Source: Diplonema papillatum
Lineage: Eukaryota > Euglenozoa > Diplonemea > Diplonemida > Diplonemidae
Direction: 5' to 3'
Assembly: GCA_030068145.1 (NCBI GenBank)
Contig: JAPJBO010000814.1
Span: 39,531 to 103,530, forward strand
Length of the DNA: 64,000 nt
Shown here: positions 31,483 to 41,723 of the stretch, in pieces
Numbering within the stretch: the first letter of the stretch is position 1
Layout of the letters: each line of letters opens with the position of its first letter
Program-made: the position numbers and the translations under genes
Notes under the pieces: generated by a model
The model's database searches: none
The model's input: the letters and a program-made list of their open reading frames with translations, nothing else
Told to the model about the DNA's origin: nothing

Positions 31483-32574
31483 ATGTGCAGCCCCGGGGGG
31501 TCGCCTCTTTCTGAGCCCTCTCCGCTTCCGGGGAAATTCCATGCGATTTCTTACAGGCTGTCTCTGAACTTGACAGAGCGACGCGGTCCTGTCGCCATCG
31601 TAACTCGAGGATCGTTGCTGGCGTGCCGGTTGAGCAAAGGGTCGAAGTCGCAGGGTTCGGGGCATAGAAGCACCGCTTTCCGATCCAGCTGCAACGCCCA
31701 CGGCCTCCTGCTGGCGGCAAGGGCTCGGCGAGAACGGGCTGGAGGGCCGTCTACCCAATATACTGTAATTGGATTAATGTTGGGATACCCCCAAAAAATG
31801 GGGCTGGGTGTCCCAGGTTTTACCCGGTTTGGCATAGTTTTGTTCGGAGTTGGCGTACTTTGCAGAAGATATCGACCCCAGGTTTTACCCGGGTCTGTCA
31901 TTTACCCGGTCCACTTTCGTCCAGTTCAACATTATTCCAATTACGGTACTCGTTGTGGCCATCCGCCAGCGGGCGAGGTTCTGGAAGGCGAACCCCAGAT
32001 CGAGAACCCCGACGTTGATGTGCTATCGTTCTTTGAAAGGGAAGACGCCGCACCACGCGCCACCGACTCAAGACCGGGCACCGGTACCAGCCAACCACGC
32101 AAGTTAACCCATTCCAGTCGGTTACTTGTGGTTGACCAGTGGAGCCGCGAAGGACAGGCCTCACGCCAAGCAACGCGCGCAGCGAAACAGCACAGCCGCG
32201 TGGGGTTTGAAGAATTAAAACAGAAAGGACCAGGCTCTCTGCGTTGCGATGGTTGCCTGTTCTTAAACTTAGACAACAAAAACGAAGACATACCCCAACG
32301 AGAGCGAAAGCGTAGCGCACAGCATCGTGAAAAGGCGCAGTCTTCGAACGAGTGGTCGGTCGAGCCAAGCCAGGTTCTGTACCTGTTTAGGTGGGTTGCC
32401 ATTCCTGATCATCCCAGGCACAACGGCTCGTGCGGTTTCGATCTTGTGGCACCGTGTCCGGAAAGAAAGCCTTGGAATAAATTGCGAAGACATACCAGTT
32501 CCGATGCTTCCGACCATTCTTTGATTCGCGGTAAAGCTCGGGAAACCGGCAGGCCTTCAGCAGTCTCGCGATAG
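31483..32574 (+). CDS. Weak 363-codon ORF, unrecognised
   Basis: A long plus-strand ORF. The part from 31,900 (starting PVHFRPVQHYSNYGTRCGHP, later LSFFEREDAAPRATDSRPGT) looks more protein-like than the low-complexity start. A 14 bp direct repeat CCAGGTTTTACCCGG occurs at about 31,812 and 31,880. It overlaps the 3' end of the minus-strand GBP-like gene by 165 bp, so at least the end is probably non-coding. No domain was recognised. Confidence 0.25.
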   Translation: MCSPGGSPLSEPSPLPGKFHAISYRLSLNLTERRGPVAIVTRGSLLACRLSKGSKSQGSGHRSTAFRSSCNAHGLLLAARARRERAGGPSTQYTVIGLMLGYPQKMGLGVPGFTRFGIVLFGVGVLCRRYRPQVLPGSVIYPVHFRPVQHYSNYGTRCGHPPAGEVLEGEPQIENPDVDVLSFFEREDAAPRATDSRPGTGTSQPRKLTHSSRLLVVDQWSREGQASRQATRAAKQHSRVGFEELKQKGPGSLRCDGCLFLNLDNKNEDIPQRERKRSAQHREKAQSSNEWSVEPSQVLYLFRWVAIPDHPRHNGSCGFDLVAPCPERKPWNKLRRHTSSDASDHSLIRGKARETGRPSAVSR

Positions 32575-35500
32575 CATGACTCGGCGTTGAGCCGCAGGTG
32601 TTTTTCGACGTGCGGTCGTGAGACCGACAATCGCCAATGAGTCGAGTTGAGCGGAGCCGACTCTGCGCACGCAAATACGCGTACTAGAAGCGAGTCCCAG
32701 CGTTCCTGCGCTAATGGCACGAGGACCTTCTCCACCGGGTCGATGAGCAAGGCCTCGAGGTGTTCTCTGGCTTTTGTGACGATTGGAGACGCATCGTACA
32801 GGTGCACTAGGTCCCGCTCGAAGCCAGCTGCTGTCTCATGGATTAGCTCCTTCGCCCGCTGCCTCATCATGGGGCCCGGCATCGCGACGTCTTGCGCCAA
32901 GAGGTCCATGGTCTTTTCCACGAACACCCCGGCGACATCCTGGACGGCGAGGTCGCACGCTTTTTTGGTCAGCTCCTCGTTTTCGGCGACGACCGCGCGC
33001 TCCGCGGCTCCGAGTTCGTCGGAGAACGAGATTCGCGCTCGCTTCCCCTCCTCCGTCGACTCCCACGGCGCGAACTCGTGGGCCCAGCGCACCTCCGCCT
33101 TGCCCTTCAGCACTGCCAGCTCATCCTTCAACCAGTTCGGCCGCACGGCATCACCCGACGCCAGCAGCGTGTCTCTCACCTCCTCTTCGTACCGGAGGAT
33201 CGTTTGCTCAGCGACCTTTCCAAGAAGCTCCGCCCGCTTCTTCCTGTTTTCTTCCGAGGCGGCAGCTTTCGTCAACCGGCAGTGCTCCCTCACCGCGTCA
33301 ACCTCCTGCTCCAAATCGGAGATGACGGCGGGGTCGTCGTACTGTCCAAACTCCGCCGCCAGACTTATTGTGAGCTCCCTTTCCGCCTCCTCGAGCGCTG
33401 CCTCGACCTCGTCGTCGGCGCACGGCAATTTTAACGCCAAAAAAGAAGCGCTCGCGGCGTCCTCGTGCGCCCTCCGCCGGGCCTGCAGCAACTGCCTGAC
33501 CGCGTTCACCCGGGCGGTCTCGAGGGATAGGTATTCCCCTTCGACGCCGTCGGCGATGGACCCGTGCCCGACGGCGCCGTACTGCGCTCGCTTGTACGTG
33601 ATGTCCGCCACGTCGGCGACGAGCTGGACCAGCTGCCTGAACTCGTCGCGGGTCAGCGGCTGCCCGTTGAGCGGGGGCACCCGCTGCACGGGGGTCGGCC
33701 GGTCCACTTGGGGCGCGCTCGCGTTGAGGAGGTGCCGCGTGATTTTGACGAAGGGCGCCGGCGGCTGGCTGGGAGCGGGTTCGGGGGCCGACGTGACGAC
33801 CTGCTGCCTGGGGGCGCTCGCGTCGTCGCCGCGCGAGGGGGGCGAGTAAAACACGTTCCCTCGGAACTCCATCGCGCCCTGGGTGCTGGGCGACAGGCGC
33901 CGCCGTGCGTCCGCCCGTTGGTTCTGGCCGCCGGTTGGTGACCGCATGCTCAGGAGCGACTCCGTCGCGGTGATAAACCCAGCCCCGAAGCCGAGCGTGT
34001 CTTCCTTCCCGGTCTCGGCATTCGCCCGCCGAACGGAGCACGTCGCTTGGGCGCAGGCGCGGAGCACCCCTATTGCCCAGGCGGTGACCTTTCGCTTCAC
34101 CGCCGCGCCGTCCTCACTCACGGCCGCTTCCCACGACGTCGGCACCTCCGGGTAGTGCCACACGCCGTCTTCGCTTCCTTTGACGACCAACTGCAGCGTG
34201 TCGAGCACGATCGGTCCCGAATACAACGGCGGGGACGCGGAAGGGTTGGCGGGGGGCGAGAAGACGGCGCGGAAGAGAGAGGCGACGGCTTCTTGGTACC
34301 CGTGGTACAGCTCCGACATCGCCGCCGCGCTCAGGTCGGCCAGCAGGTGGGGTTGCGCGGAGGGCGGCGGCAGCGTGTGGTGCTCGACTCCGCGGGGGAA
34401 GAAGTTGCGCAGGAAGCGCAGGGCCGGGCACCCCGGGTCCACCGGGTAGAACCCCTTGCGGATCACCAGCAGCCGCGGCCAGGGCGACAGGGTCGCCCGC
34501 AGGTCGCCCCCGCCGTCCTCGCCGGCGCTCTGGAACAGCAGGCCCCGGGTTTTCCTGTTGGCGAAATACTCGTACGCGCCACCCTCTTCGCCGACCTCCG
34601 ACCGAGGTGCGAGCCCCTTCGACTCGCTTTCCCCCGGGGTGGTCAGGGTATCGAAGGGATGAGCGAACGTGGATTTCTTCAAAGCAGTGGGAGACACTGC
34701 GTCCGAGGATCCACCTTCTGCTAGCCGAAGCCGGGATGACAGGGCGTGCCCGGCGATTGACTTTGCAAACGCGGCCGAGACGGTGACGTGGGAGACGAAG
34801 GTTTCGAACGAGTTGTCGTCGGGGCCCAGGAAGACAGCGGCTTGGCTGACGCAGAGCGCGGCGGCCAGCGCCCATGCCGAGTCAGCCACGGGGCCGGCGA
34901 CCGCGACGCTCTGCGCGTCGAGGAAGAGGATCGCGGAGCTTTTCGCCAGCGCCGGGTGCGAGCCGAGCGCCTCCTCAAAAATTCCGCTCGCCCTCCCTTT
35001 CCGCTGCCGCCCGGCTTCCCTCGCGGCGGCGATGTCGACGAGCACGCCCCAAAGCCCTGACGTCCCGGATTCGGTGCCCACGGGGAACCCCCTCAGTTGG
35101 TCGTCATCCGGATCCCGCGTCAGAGACACCAACGCGTTGAGCAAGGACGACACGCCGGAAGCCCGCTCTCCGAAAGCGCACACCACGAACACGCCTCCTT
35201 TCAAACTGGAGAGGCGCTCCTTCGCAGCCAGGGACACACCCCAGCCGTGCAGTGATGCACCGCGCTTCAGTACAGGAAACGGTCGGTTGAAGTAGTCGCC
35301 ATGCTCCTTCTTTACGGTGTCATCCACGTCGCTCGCTGGAAGCCTGTCGGTTTGGCTGCTCCCGGTAGCTGCTGCCTTTGCACCTAGAAGACTTTCAAGG
35401 TCGATATCGGGCTCTACCATGGTGGATCGCTCCACCGACCCACCATCGTCGGGGTGAAGTTCAACGTCCTGCTGTTCGTTATCAGTTTCGTGATGGTACG

Positions 35501-36368
35501 GTTGCGGTCGTTCGTCGAGCCCACGGGTATGATCTGTTGCGATACTGCCCTCAGCTCGGGTGTCTTCAATCTCTCCGCCAGCCTTTTCCCAAACTTCAAT
35601 TTGCGCAAGGGCTCCGAGCACAAGCCCTGCGCCCCGTCCTACTTCTTCATCAGCACCAGGACGCCGTTCTTGCGTAGGTAGGGGATCATCGATAAGTAGG
35701 TGCTTGGACGCTGATGGAACGTCCGGTGTGTGGTCAAGTTGAACGGATTCTTCAGCCTCGCTCGCGGCACGGGACTGGCTGTCCTCACGGGCTCCTTCGG
35801 ACGCCTGTTCAGCCGGGAGGATCGGATCGGGCTGGGGGGAGGCGCTGAAGAACGAGAAAGCACTACTTTCGGGAGGAATGGATGCGGACTCTTCACGAGG
35901 GCGGCTCGGAACAGCGTCGGAAGACCCCGAGGCGACCTGCGCTTCGCCGTCCATAGCTGCGCTTTGGTAGATTGCTTTGTTCTGTTCGTTGGTCCCGGCG
36001 TGAACCGAGAGCTCATCTGAAGAGTCGCCGTGCGAATCGGCGTTGGACCCGCCCTCCTCCGACTCCTGGAGTTCGTGGGAGGGGATCATTGGAGGGTTTT
36101 CAAATTGCTCTGCGTCTTTGTGGCTCCATTCCAGTGCACTCGTTTCCGGAGAGCCAGCGGGGCCCATTCTGGATACGAGGGAGTCTGCGTGTCGTAGGAC
36201 CGAGCTACCAGCCAATGCGCTTTCGCTTTGTGCCACTTGTTCAGCATCACTGTGGCCAAGTGCAGCGGAATCATGAAACTGGGCCGCATCGAGATGAGCT
36301 CCGCTGGCAGCAGCAACGGTGGACAACAATACGAAGACGGTCCAGGCACCGCGTTCCTGTCGCTCCAT
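32409..36368 (-). CDS. Secretory GBP/atlastin-like protein with degenerate G motifs
   Basis: 1,319 residues. Residues 1-23 are a signal peptide (MERQERGAWTVFVLLSTVAA), so the product should enter the ER. Residues 24-360 are acidic, Ser/Glu-rich and low complexity. Residues 362-690 resemble the large GTPase fold of guanylate-binding proteins: G1 position GERASGVSS (400-408), switch region FPVGTESGTSGLWG (428-441), G3 position LFLDAQSVA (481-489), RD-like position LLVIRKGF (633-640), and FFPRGVEHHTL (656-666). The P-loop Lys, the DxxG Gly and the RD Asp are missing, so GTP hydrolysis is doubtful. Residues about 850-1,290 are charged and helical. C-terminal introns cannot be excluded. Long opposite-strand ORFs (for example 32,647-33,849) are shadows caused by high GC. 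Confidence 0.7.
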   Translation of the reverse strand: MERQERGAWTVFVLLSTVAAASGAHLDAAQFHDSAALGHSDAEQVAQSESALAGSSVLRHADSLVSRMGPAGSPETSALEWSHKDAEQFENPPMIPSHELQESEEGGSNADSHGDSSDELSVHAGTNEQNKAIYQSAAMDGEAQVASGSSDAVPSRPREESASIPPESSAFSFFSASPQPDPILPAEQASEGAREDSQSRAASEAEESVQLDHTPDVPSASKHLLIDDPLPTQERRPGADEEVGRGAGLVLGALAQIEVWEKAGGEIEDTRAEGSIATDHTRGLDERPQPYHHETDNEQQDVELHPDDGGSVERSTMVEPDIDLESLLGAKAAATGSSQTDRLPASDVDDTVKKEHGDYFNRPFPVLKRGASLHGWGVSLAAKERLSSLKGGVFVVCAFGERASGVSSLLNALVSLTRDPDDDQLRGFPVGTESGTSGLWGVLVDIAAAREAGRQRKGRASGIFEEALGSHPALAKSSAILFLDAQSVAVAGPVADSAWALAAALCVSQAAVFLGPDDNSFETFVSHVTVSAAFAKSIAGHALSSRLRLAEGGSSDAVSPTALKKSTFAHPFDTLTTPGESESKGLAPRSEVGEEGGAYEYFANRKTRGLLFQSAGEDGGGDLRATLSPWPRLLVIRKGFYPVDPGCPALRFLRNFFPRGVEHHTLPPPSAQPHLLADLSAAAMSELYHGYQEAVASLFRAVFSPPANPSASPPLYSGPIVLDTLQLVVKGSEDGVWHYPEVPTSWEAAVSEDGAAVKRKVTAWAIGVLRACAQATCSVRRANAETGKEDTLGFGAGFITATESLLSMRSPTGGQNQRADARRRLSPSTQGAMEFRGNVFYSPPSRGDDASAPRQQVVTSAPEPAPSQPPAPFVKITRHLLNASAPQVDRPTPVQRVPPLNGQPLTRDEFRQLVQLVADVADITYKRAQYGAVGHGSIADGVEGEYLSLETARVNAVRQLLQARRRAHEDAASASFLALKLPCADDEVEAALEEAERELTISLAAEFGQYDDPAVISDLEQEVDAVREHCRLTKAAASEENRKKRAELLGKVAEQTILRYEEEVRDTLLASGDAVRPNWLKDELAVLKGKAEVRWAHEFAPWESTEEGKRARISFSDELGAAERAVVAENEELTKKACDLAVQDVAGVFVEKTMDLLAQDVAMPGPMMRQRAKELIHETAAGFERDLVHLYDASPIVTKAREHLEALLIDPVEKVLVPLAQERWDSLLVRVFACAESAPLNSTHWRLSVSRPHVEKHLRLNAESCYRETAEGLPVSRALPRIKEWSEASELVCLRNLFQGFLSGHGATRSKPHEPLCLG

Positions 36369-37113
36369 GTCTGAAACGCGTGTGTGTCGTCTGCTTTGAC
36401 AAAGGGAGAAAAGGCAGGCAGTGCGAACGCCGCACGCCAGAGCCTCCCCGCCCCTTGCTCCCCAGCCCCTCGTTTGTGTTTTTTCCCGGGGGAAGGGAGA
36501 GACCTGAACGAAATATATATAGCGCTGGATTGACCCTCTTGTCTCTCATGGAATCGCTTACACCCGGGTCACCCTGACCTTTTATCCAGGCTCAAGTTCG
36601 ATAGCTGGTTTCACGTAAAGTATACGTCTGAGGGCATTTGTAAGATGACAGGTGAAAGCTGGCTGCCAAGACGCCTTTAAACGACAGATTGAACCATCAT
36701 AAGACTTCATGAATTCAGCGCATATTCGAGTCGTTCGGCTCGGTCAAGAAAGGCGAAACAGGAGAAAGGTGCTTCACTACCTCGTACCTAGACTGGAAAG
36801 CCACGGCATGGAGAGGACAGCTGTGCGCTAGGAATAGAGATAGTTCTATTACATGCGCGGACACCGGTACTGGGTCAACTGAATGGTGAGACGGTTAAAT
36901 TGATATGCTTGGGATGTAGTCATGGACTATAGGGATGACAAGTCCTCTTCCAATGTTGCTGCTGTTGGCGACGCGAACGAACCTGACCATCCTGCTTCAC
37001 GTTCGGAACAAACTGGTTGGCGAGGTGGCTGGAGTCTTCGCGTGTCCTACCTCGCTCTGTTGCGGTACCGTACTTGTCCACTTGCTCGGCCCTCACGCAG
37101 ATACCTTACTATT
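36369..37113. other. Intergenic region between divergent and downstream genes
   Basis: The 5' flank of the GBP-like gene and the 3' flank of the coiled-coil gene. AT-rich AAATATATATAGCG at about 36,511 could be a TATA-like element for the minus-strand GBP-like gene. The short plus ORFs at 36,922-37,276 are unsupported. Confidence 0.4.
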
Positions 37114-38000
37114 CTACATCGGAGCGGCGAAGCTCGAAATACCCATTTCAAGTGCAGCCTGCTCGGCGGCGGCAATGGAAGGGTGCGTTATGCTGTGCCG
37201 TCTCGCTGTAGACAAAAGCTCCTTGAGGAGCGGCACAAGACGCAGCCTTCCCTGTTCTAAACCCTGCAGCTGTTGAAGCTGAGTCTTGTTGCACTCAGCT
37301 AGGACTTTCGACTTGAACCCATCAAGCAACCCCTTTTCGACATTCATCGTCGACACAGTGTTCTTTAACTGCCGGATCTTAGCTTTGAACCCCTTGATCT
37401 CATCTTCGAGGGAGCCGTTTTGGTTGGCGGTTGCTTTATAGCTGTACGTCTCGCGTACTTTTTCCTCGAGCTTTTCGCTAACCCTGGTAAGACTTGCAAG
37501 CTCCGATTTCAAAGACTTCCTTTCGGCCTCGAAGGCAACGTATCTGTCCTGTACGTACCGGTCGCGAATAGCTGATTGCTGGCGCAGTGTTTCTTCTCGT
37601 TTGTGCCGTGAGTCTTTTTCCTTCAAGAGACTCTGTTCAGAAGAGCGGAGTGACTCAACTTCATCGCCAGCTGCCTCGACCAGTCGGTAGTCGCCTTGCG
37701 CCATTTCGTCTCGCTGGTTCACTAGCTCTGTGCAAGCCTCATCGTGCCGCTGCGTGGCCTCGTCTAACCTTTCTTTAGCGCCCTGCGCAGCCCGCTTTGC
37801 CTTCGCTATTTCTGTTGCCAGCTTCACTCGTTCCTCAATTTCAGACACGCTCACCTGTGCGATCCGTTTCTGCAGGTCCTTTGCTTCGCGCTTCAGGCAC
37901 TCGTTGGCTGCGGCTAGCTTCGTTATCGTTTCGAAGTTTTCACGCTCCTTCTGCGTGGCGACGTTGCGGACAGTAGTCGTTGTCTCCTGAAGAACTTTGA
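37114..38000 (-). CDS. Coiled-coil protein, 3' exon(s)
   Basis: From the Met at 37,854 the ORF gives 246 residues. The same frame stays open upstream to a splice-acceptor-like TTCTTCAG ending at about 37,991, adding ETTTTVRNVATQKERENFET and more coil. The whole is a heptad-rich, Glu/Lys/Arg-rich coiled coil (EIEERVKLATEIAKAKRAAQ), ending ALEMGISSFAAPM. Starting at an acceptor in phase 0 and lacking a clear ATG there, it may be the last exon of the coiled-coil gene at 40.0-41.7 kb, whose exon can end in phase 0 at GCAGAG/GTGAGC. It could equally be a separate gene starting at 37,854. Function unknown; structural or cytoskeletal by composition only. Confidence 0.6.
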
Positions 38001-38040
38001 TCCTGAGGCGCGTTAAGTATCATTAAACGACTATTTCTAA

Positions 38041-38229
38041 CTATGACTCGTAGTACGAGTATGGGGGGGAGATAGCTGTGTCATCACTTTTAGACGGCTT
38101 CTTGTCTTCAATGGTCCGGCACATTGAGGTCTCCGGGCGCTTCAAGGCCCTGCAAGTACACGGGAGCGGATCAACCTTAACACGTCGCAACATCTGGAAG
38201 TTGCTGGAACTAAGGAACGTGAACCACAA
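38041..38229 (-). CDS. Possible small terminal exon
   Basis: A 62-codon minus frame ending SKSDDTAISPPYSYYES that reads like a protein C-terminus, with an acceptor-like AACTTCCAG just before ATGTTGCG at about 38,192. It may be an alternative last exon of the coiled-coil gene to its right. No family recognised. Confidence 0.3.
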   Translation of the reverse strand: MWFTFLSSSNFQMLRRVKVDPLPCTCRALKRPETSMCRTIEDKKPSKSDDTAISPPYSYYES

Positions 38230-38371
38230 CAGGTAACTGTAGTTACCCAGAAACCGGGTTTTTCCGGTTGAGCATTGGGAAGAACTACACCCCGACCTGT
38301 AATGGATGGCCCTATAACTTGCGGATATTCTAGTTTATGGCCATGTAATCTATGGACGAATTATTTTAGGG

Positions 38372-38520
38372 TAAAGTACCTTGTATGAACACGTGACTTT
38401 GAAAAAGTCACTTGTAATACAATGTATGAACAGCAAACTTTCAAATTCCCTTGTACACCTGATTTTGAATAGGTCCCTTGTATGGACACCTGATTTTGGA
38501 AAAGTCCCTTGTAGCATTGC
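38372..38520. repeat. Degenerate minisatellite, 30-40 bp units
   Basis: Four imperfect copies built on CCCTTGTATGGACACCTGAT and TTTGAAAAAGTC, placed in the possible long intron of the coiled-coil gene. Confidence 0.65.
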
Positions 38521-38967
38521 AGACACATCCTGCATGCGTTTTACGTCTCATAGCAGTTCCACGGCAGGCAGCGAGATGGCTTCCGTGACTCAAACGAAGT
38601 TATCCAAGGAAGAGTTTCCTCATCTCTTGTGAACATTTATGTCAGGCCAAACCCCTAATATTCCACCTTCGCGGAGGAAAACGGGAAGGCCGTCTGGGCC
38701 GTAGTTGTATTGCCCCTTTAGCTTACTAGTCGTACTGGACACAACCAAGCACTGAAACCCTATCTGCAATCATGACGGACCTGGGGGGTTGCCAAGGTGG
38801 CCCAGCTGAAGGAGCGCGCAATGGAAAACTGACGCAGCGGAACCTTTCACGCTACCCCTGTTACCCGTTACCGTTACCCGTGGCCTTATTGTTGTGTAAG
38901 GGTAGGGTAGGCCGGCTGCTGGGGGGGCCGCGAAGAGAAACCGTACACCGCGAGAGTAGAAGAAATG

Positions 38968-39306
38968 CGTAGTTTTGTTTTATTCTTTTACTTGTTAGTT
39001 TTCGACAACTTGTGGTTTGTGTCATTCAGATGTAAGTCTAAAGCCGCCCACATCAAATTTTGTTAAGCATTAAGTTCTTTAAGTACATGAACCACACGGA
39101 TTAACATGCACAAGCAGCGGCTGCCAAAACTTGCCGTGACACCTGTGATCAAAGTAAGTAGGAAAGAAGTGCGTAGTTTTGTTTTATTCTTTTACTTGTT
39201 TGTTGTCGACAACATATTGTGGTTGAGGTGTCATTCAGATGTAGATCTAAAGCCGCCCACGTCAAATTTTGTTAAGCAGCGGCTGCCAAAACTTGCCGTG
39301 ACACCT
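38968..39306. repeat. About 200 bp tandem duplication carrying the palindromic cassette
   Basis: GCGTAGTTTTGTTTTATTCT starts both units (about 38,968 and 39,171). Each unit ends with a cassette of the 26.5 kb type. In unit 1 the cassette loop is interrupted by a retroposon fragment (39,070-39,111). In unit 2 (39,226-39,306) it is empty and 81 bp long: outer AGGTGTCA/TGACACCT, middle CAAATTTTG/CAAAACTTG, inner GCAGCGGCTGC. Confidence 0.8.
39070..39111 (-). mobile_element. 42 bp retroposon fragment
   Basis: Flanked by AAGCA at 39,065-39,069 and 39,112-39,116. The minus-strand 3' end is CTTAAAGAACTTAA then TGCTTAAC. The empty site is present 200 bp away at 39,272-39,286. It sits at the same position in the cassette as the 567 bp insert at 18,861. 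Confidence 0.75.
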
Positions 39307-40023
39307 ATTCGATGCTAGGTAAAGGAGAAAGTTGGAAGTAATTGGGAACTTGATATTTTGTTGAGACCCTCGTAGCTCGCTGGGTCAGGCGCGCCAGGTA
39401 AGTGCTGGGCTAATTTCGGTCTAGGCTTGGGCTTTGCAGTCCTTTCGAATTCCCTTCACAGGTTCTTTCGTGCACACCCACACCAAACTGGTTAGCGAAC
39501 GGGTTGCCGGACCTTGTTGTTGTCACGCCACAATGGCGGCATTTGAACACGGGAATTCTGCTCTTGTGTTTGTGGGATGTTTGCGGCTGGACTTGCCTGA
39601 AGAGAGGAAACTAGAGCTTTCGTTGACCGCACCCAAATACTGGACGTGTTTTCAGGTGGCAAATTGACAAACAACCACTAGAACCCTAGTCCTACTCGGG
39701 CGGTTCAGTATCCTCACACATTGCATGCGGCTAAAAAGAAAGTTATAGAAGAAAAAAAAGGTTGCGCCCTTCGGAATCAGGAAGAAATCCCGAATCCCAT
39801 GGGAACACTGAGTGGTGTAAAAAGTCGCCCGACTCGTGGAAGTGACGGTTAGGATGATGTATGGTGTGGTACCCATTTGCTAGCGTTATTGGTGGATTGC
39901 GTGCAAAAAACTCCCACTCATGTGAAAGATTGGAAAGTAATGCGTAGTTTTGGTAGAAAAAGAGGGAACTGCGTTGTGCGGGTCTTATAGTCTGCTTGCT
40001 GCCTTTTTGAGAAAGTGTTCAGG
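39307..40023. other. No supported gene; possible intron sequence
   Basis: Short ORFs on both strands only (for example plus 39,434-39,667, minus 39,652-39,876). If the exons at 40.1 and 38.0 kb belong together, this is intron. Confidence 0.4.
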
Positions 40024-41723
40024 CTAACGTGATTGAACACCGAATTCTAATCCACAAATAACGCTAGAAACAGCCCAGAATACTGAAGGCGTGCCGACGA
40101 ACGTTACTCCAAGAGAATCATACCGTTCGCTCACCTCTGCTTCCTTAATAGCGAACTCCTGCGCGTCTACTGTTCTTTGTCGTACGACAGCGGCGAGTTT
40201 GACTTGAATCAAGCTGATGTCGTTATCAAGGGCTATCTGCACTTCGAAGTTTTTCTGCAGGGAGTTTTTGGTTGGTGTTTACTTGAGCAGCATCGAAGCA
40301 AAATGCGCATTTGGCAACGAAGGCATATCGAGGCAGGTGCAGCACACACCTTAACGGAAGACTCGGCGGTTTTTGCCAGCGTGTCGCGTTCGATATTGAG
40401 TCGTGTGATGGTTTCTTGCCCCCGGATGTCGGTGTCGAAGGCAAAAAGCTCGTTCTCGAGAAGCGCTTTGCGCGCATCGCAGGCCAACACCGTGTGCTTG
40501 GACACACCTGCCGCTAGGTCCGAGTGTTCCTGTTGTCTTTTAGACGCGCATGCCCTGCCGCGTGTGCATGACCGTTCACTTTGCTGTCGCAACTCTTCAA
40601 GTTCGGCTTCAACGGTCGCCACCTGCTCGTGGAGTCGTTGCTCTGCTGCTCTATGGCGGGAGACAATGTAGCGGTGTTCGTCTCGTGTGTTTTCAACTAC
40701 TTCGTCAAGGTCCGTGAGAGTGCGAGCCAAAGCGTCTCGTTGGGTTGCAGCAGCGGTTAGCTTGTCTCGCGCCTTCACTGTTTGCTCTCGGTGTTCGAAC
40801 GCACTGGCACGAAGAGAGGATTCTTCTGCTCGCGTAGCCAGCAGCTGCGTGTTGAGGAGCCCGATGAGGATGGTATTTTTTGCCTCTTCCTGTTTCTGAA
40901 CGGAGGCAGCGGCTTCGAGCTCTGTTACCACTGACCTCCATTTCTTCACTTCCGCATGCAGCAAGCGAAGGATGAGGACGTTTTCTGCATCGCCTCGTGT
41001 TTTGTCTATCCTGCACCTCTTCACCTCATTAGCTGCCCCCACCGTTTCGTCTTGTAACTCGGCGGCTTCTTCGGCATACCGCTTCGCTCTGTTCTTCCCT
41101 TCTTGGACAACTCTCTCTAGTCGAATCTTCGCAAGTTCCAATTCTTCCTCCACCTCGTTCAGCTTCTTTTCCAGCAACACACCGTCCGCAGCAGCCCGGC
41201 GTTGCGACTCTGCCTTCCTTCGTTCCAGCTCCCTTTCCATCTCACGATTCCTCTCACTCACCGCATCTCTCTTTGCCACTAACTCTTTCTCTTCGCTACT
41301 TGCTGTCTGCAGCCACTCCCGCAAACTCGCTTTTGCTTCTGCTACCTTCTCCCTCTCTGATCTGTCATCAACTGGGTTACTACCACTGGTTCGGTCGCTT
41401 GTATCTCTCCTGTTGGCCAACTCGGAGTCTCGCAGACATGCAATTGACGGGCACTCGGTTGCGGATGCTAGGCTGTTTGGTGTTCTTTTATTGAGCAATG
41501 TAACCGTTGCGGGATGGCAGAATGGTGAGCAGCTCCCTGCTTCGGTCCGGAGACCGTCTGCAGTCAGGAGAGGACTCTCTGCGTCTTCCAGTTCGTGGCC
41601 CACTGTAACCGAAAAGCCTGCTTCGGCACTGCTGGTACATCGGCCAGCTGGATGGCTTGAACTCACTAATACCTGCGCTCGAAAAGACTGTAGCTGAGGC
41701 AGCAAACATGTTTCCGTTGGCAT
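40024..41723 (-). CDS. Long coiled-coil protein
   Basis: The main exon starts at Met 41,723 (MPTETCLLPQLQSFRAQVLV). Residues 1-125 are Ser/Pro-rich without coil. From about 125 to the end there is nearly continuous charged coiled coil (REMERELERRKAESQRRAAA, ELEELRQQSERSCTRGR). The frame runs to 40,233, but coil character stops at AESSVK. There AAG/GTGTGTG is a donor and CTCCCTGCAG/A an acceptor about 100 bp on, which leads in phase into KNFEVQIALDNDISLIQVKL and more coil (40,024-40,250). A further donor GCAGAG/GTGAGC at about 40,130 could splice to the coiled-coil exon at 37,991. Function unknown. Confidence 0.65.

Noticed and set aside
32647..35681. Many plus-strand ORFs up to 400 codons opposite the GBP-like gene
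   Set aside because: GC-rich antisense shadows; composition (Arg/Ser/Ala rich, no domain) contrasts with the minus frame, which has a signal peptide and family motifs.
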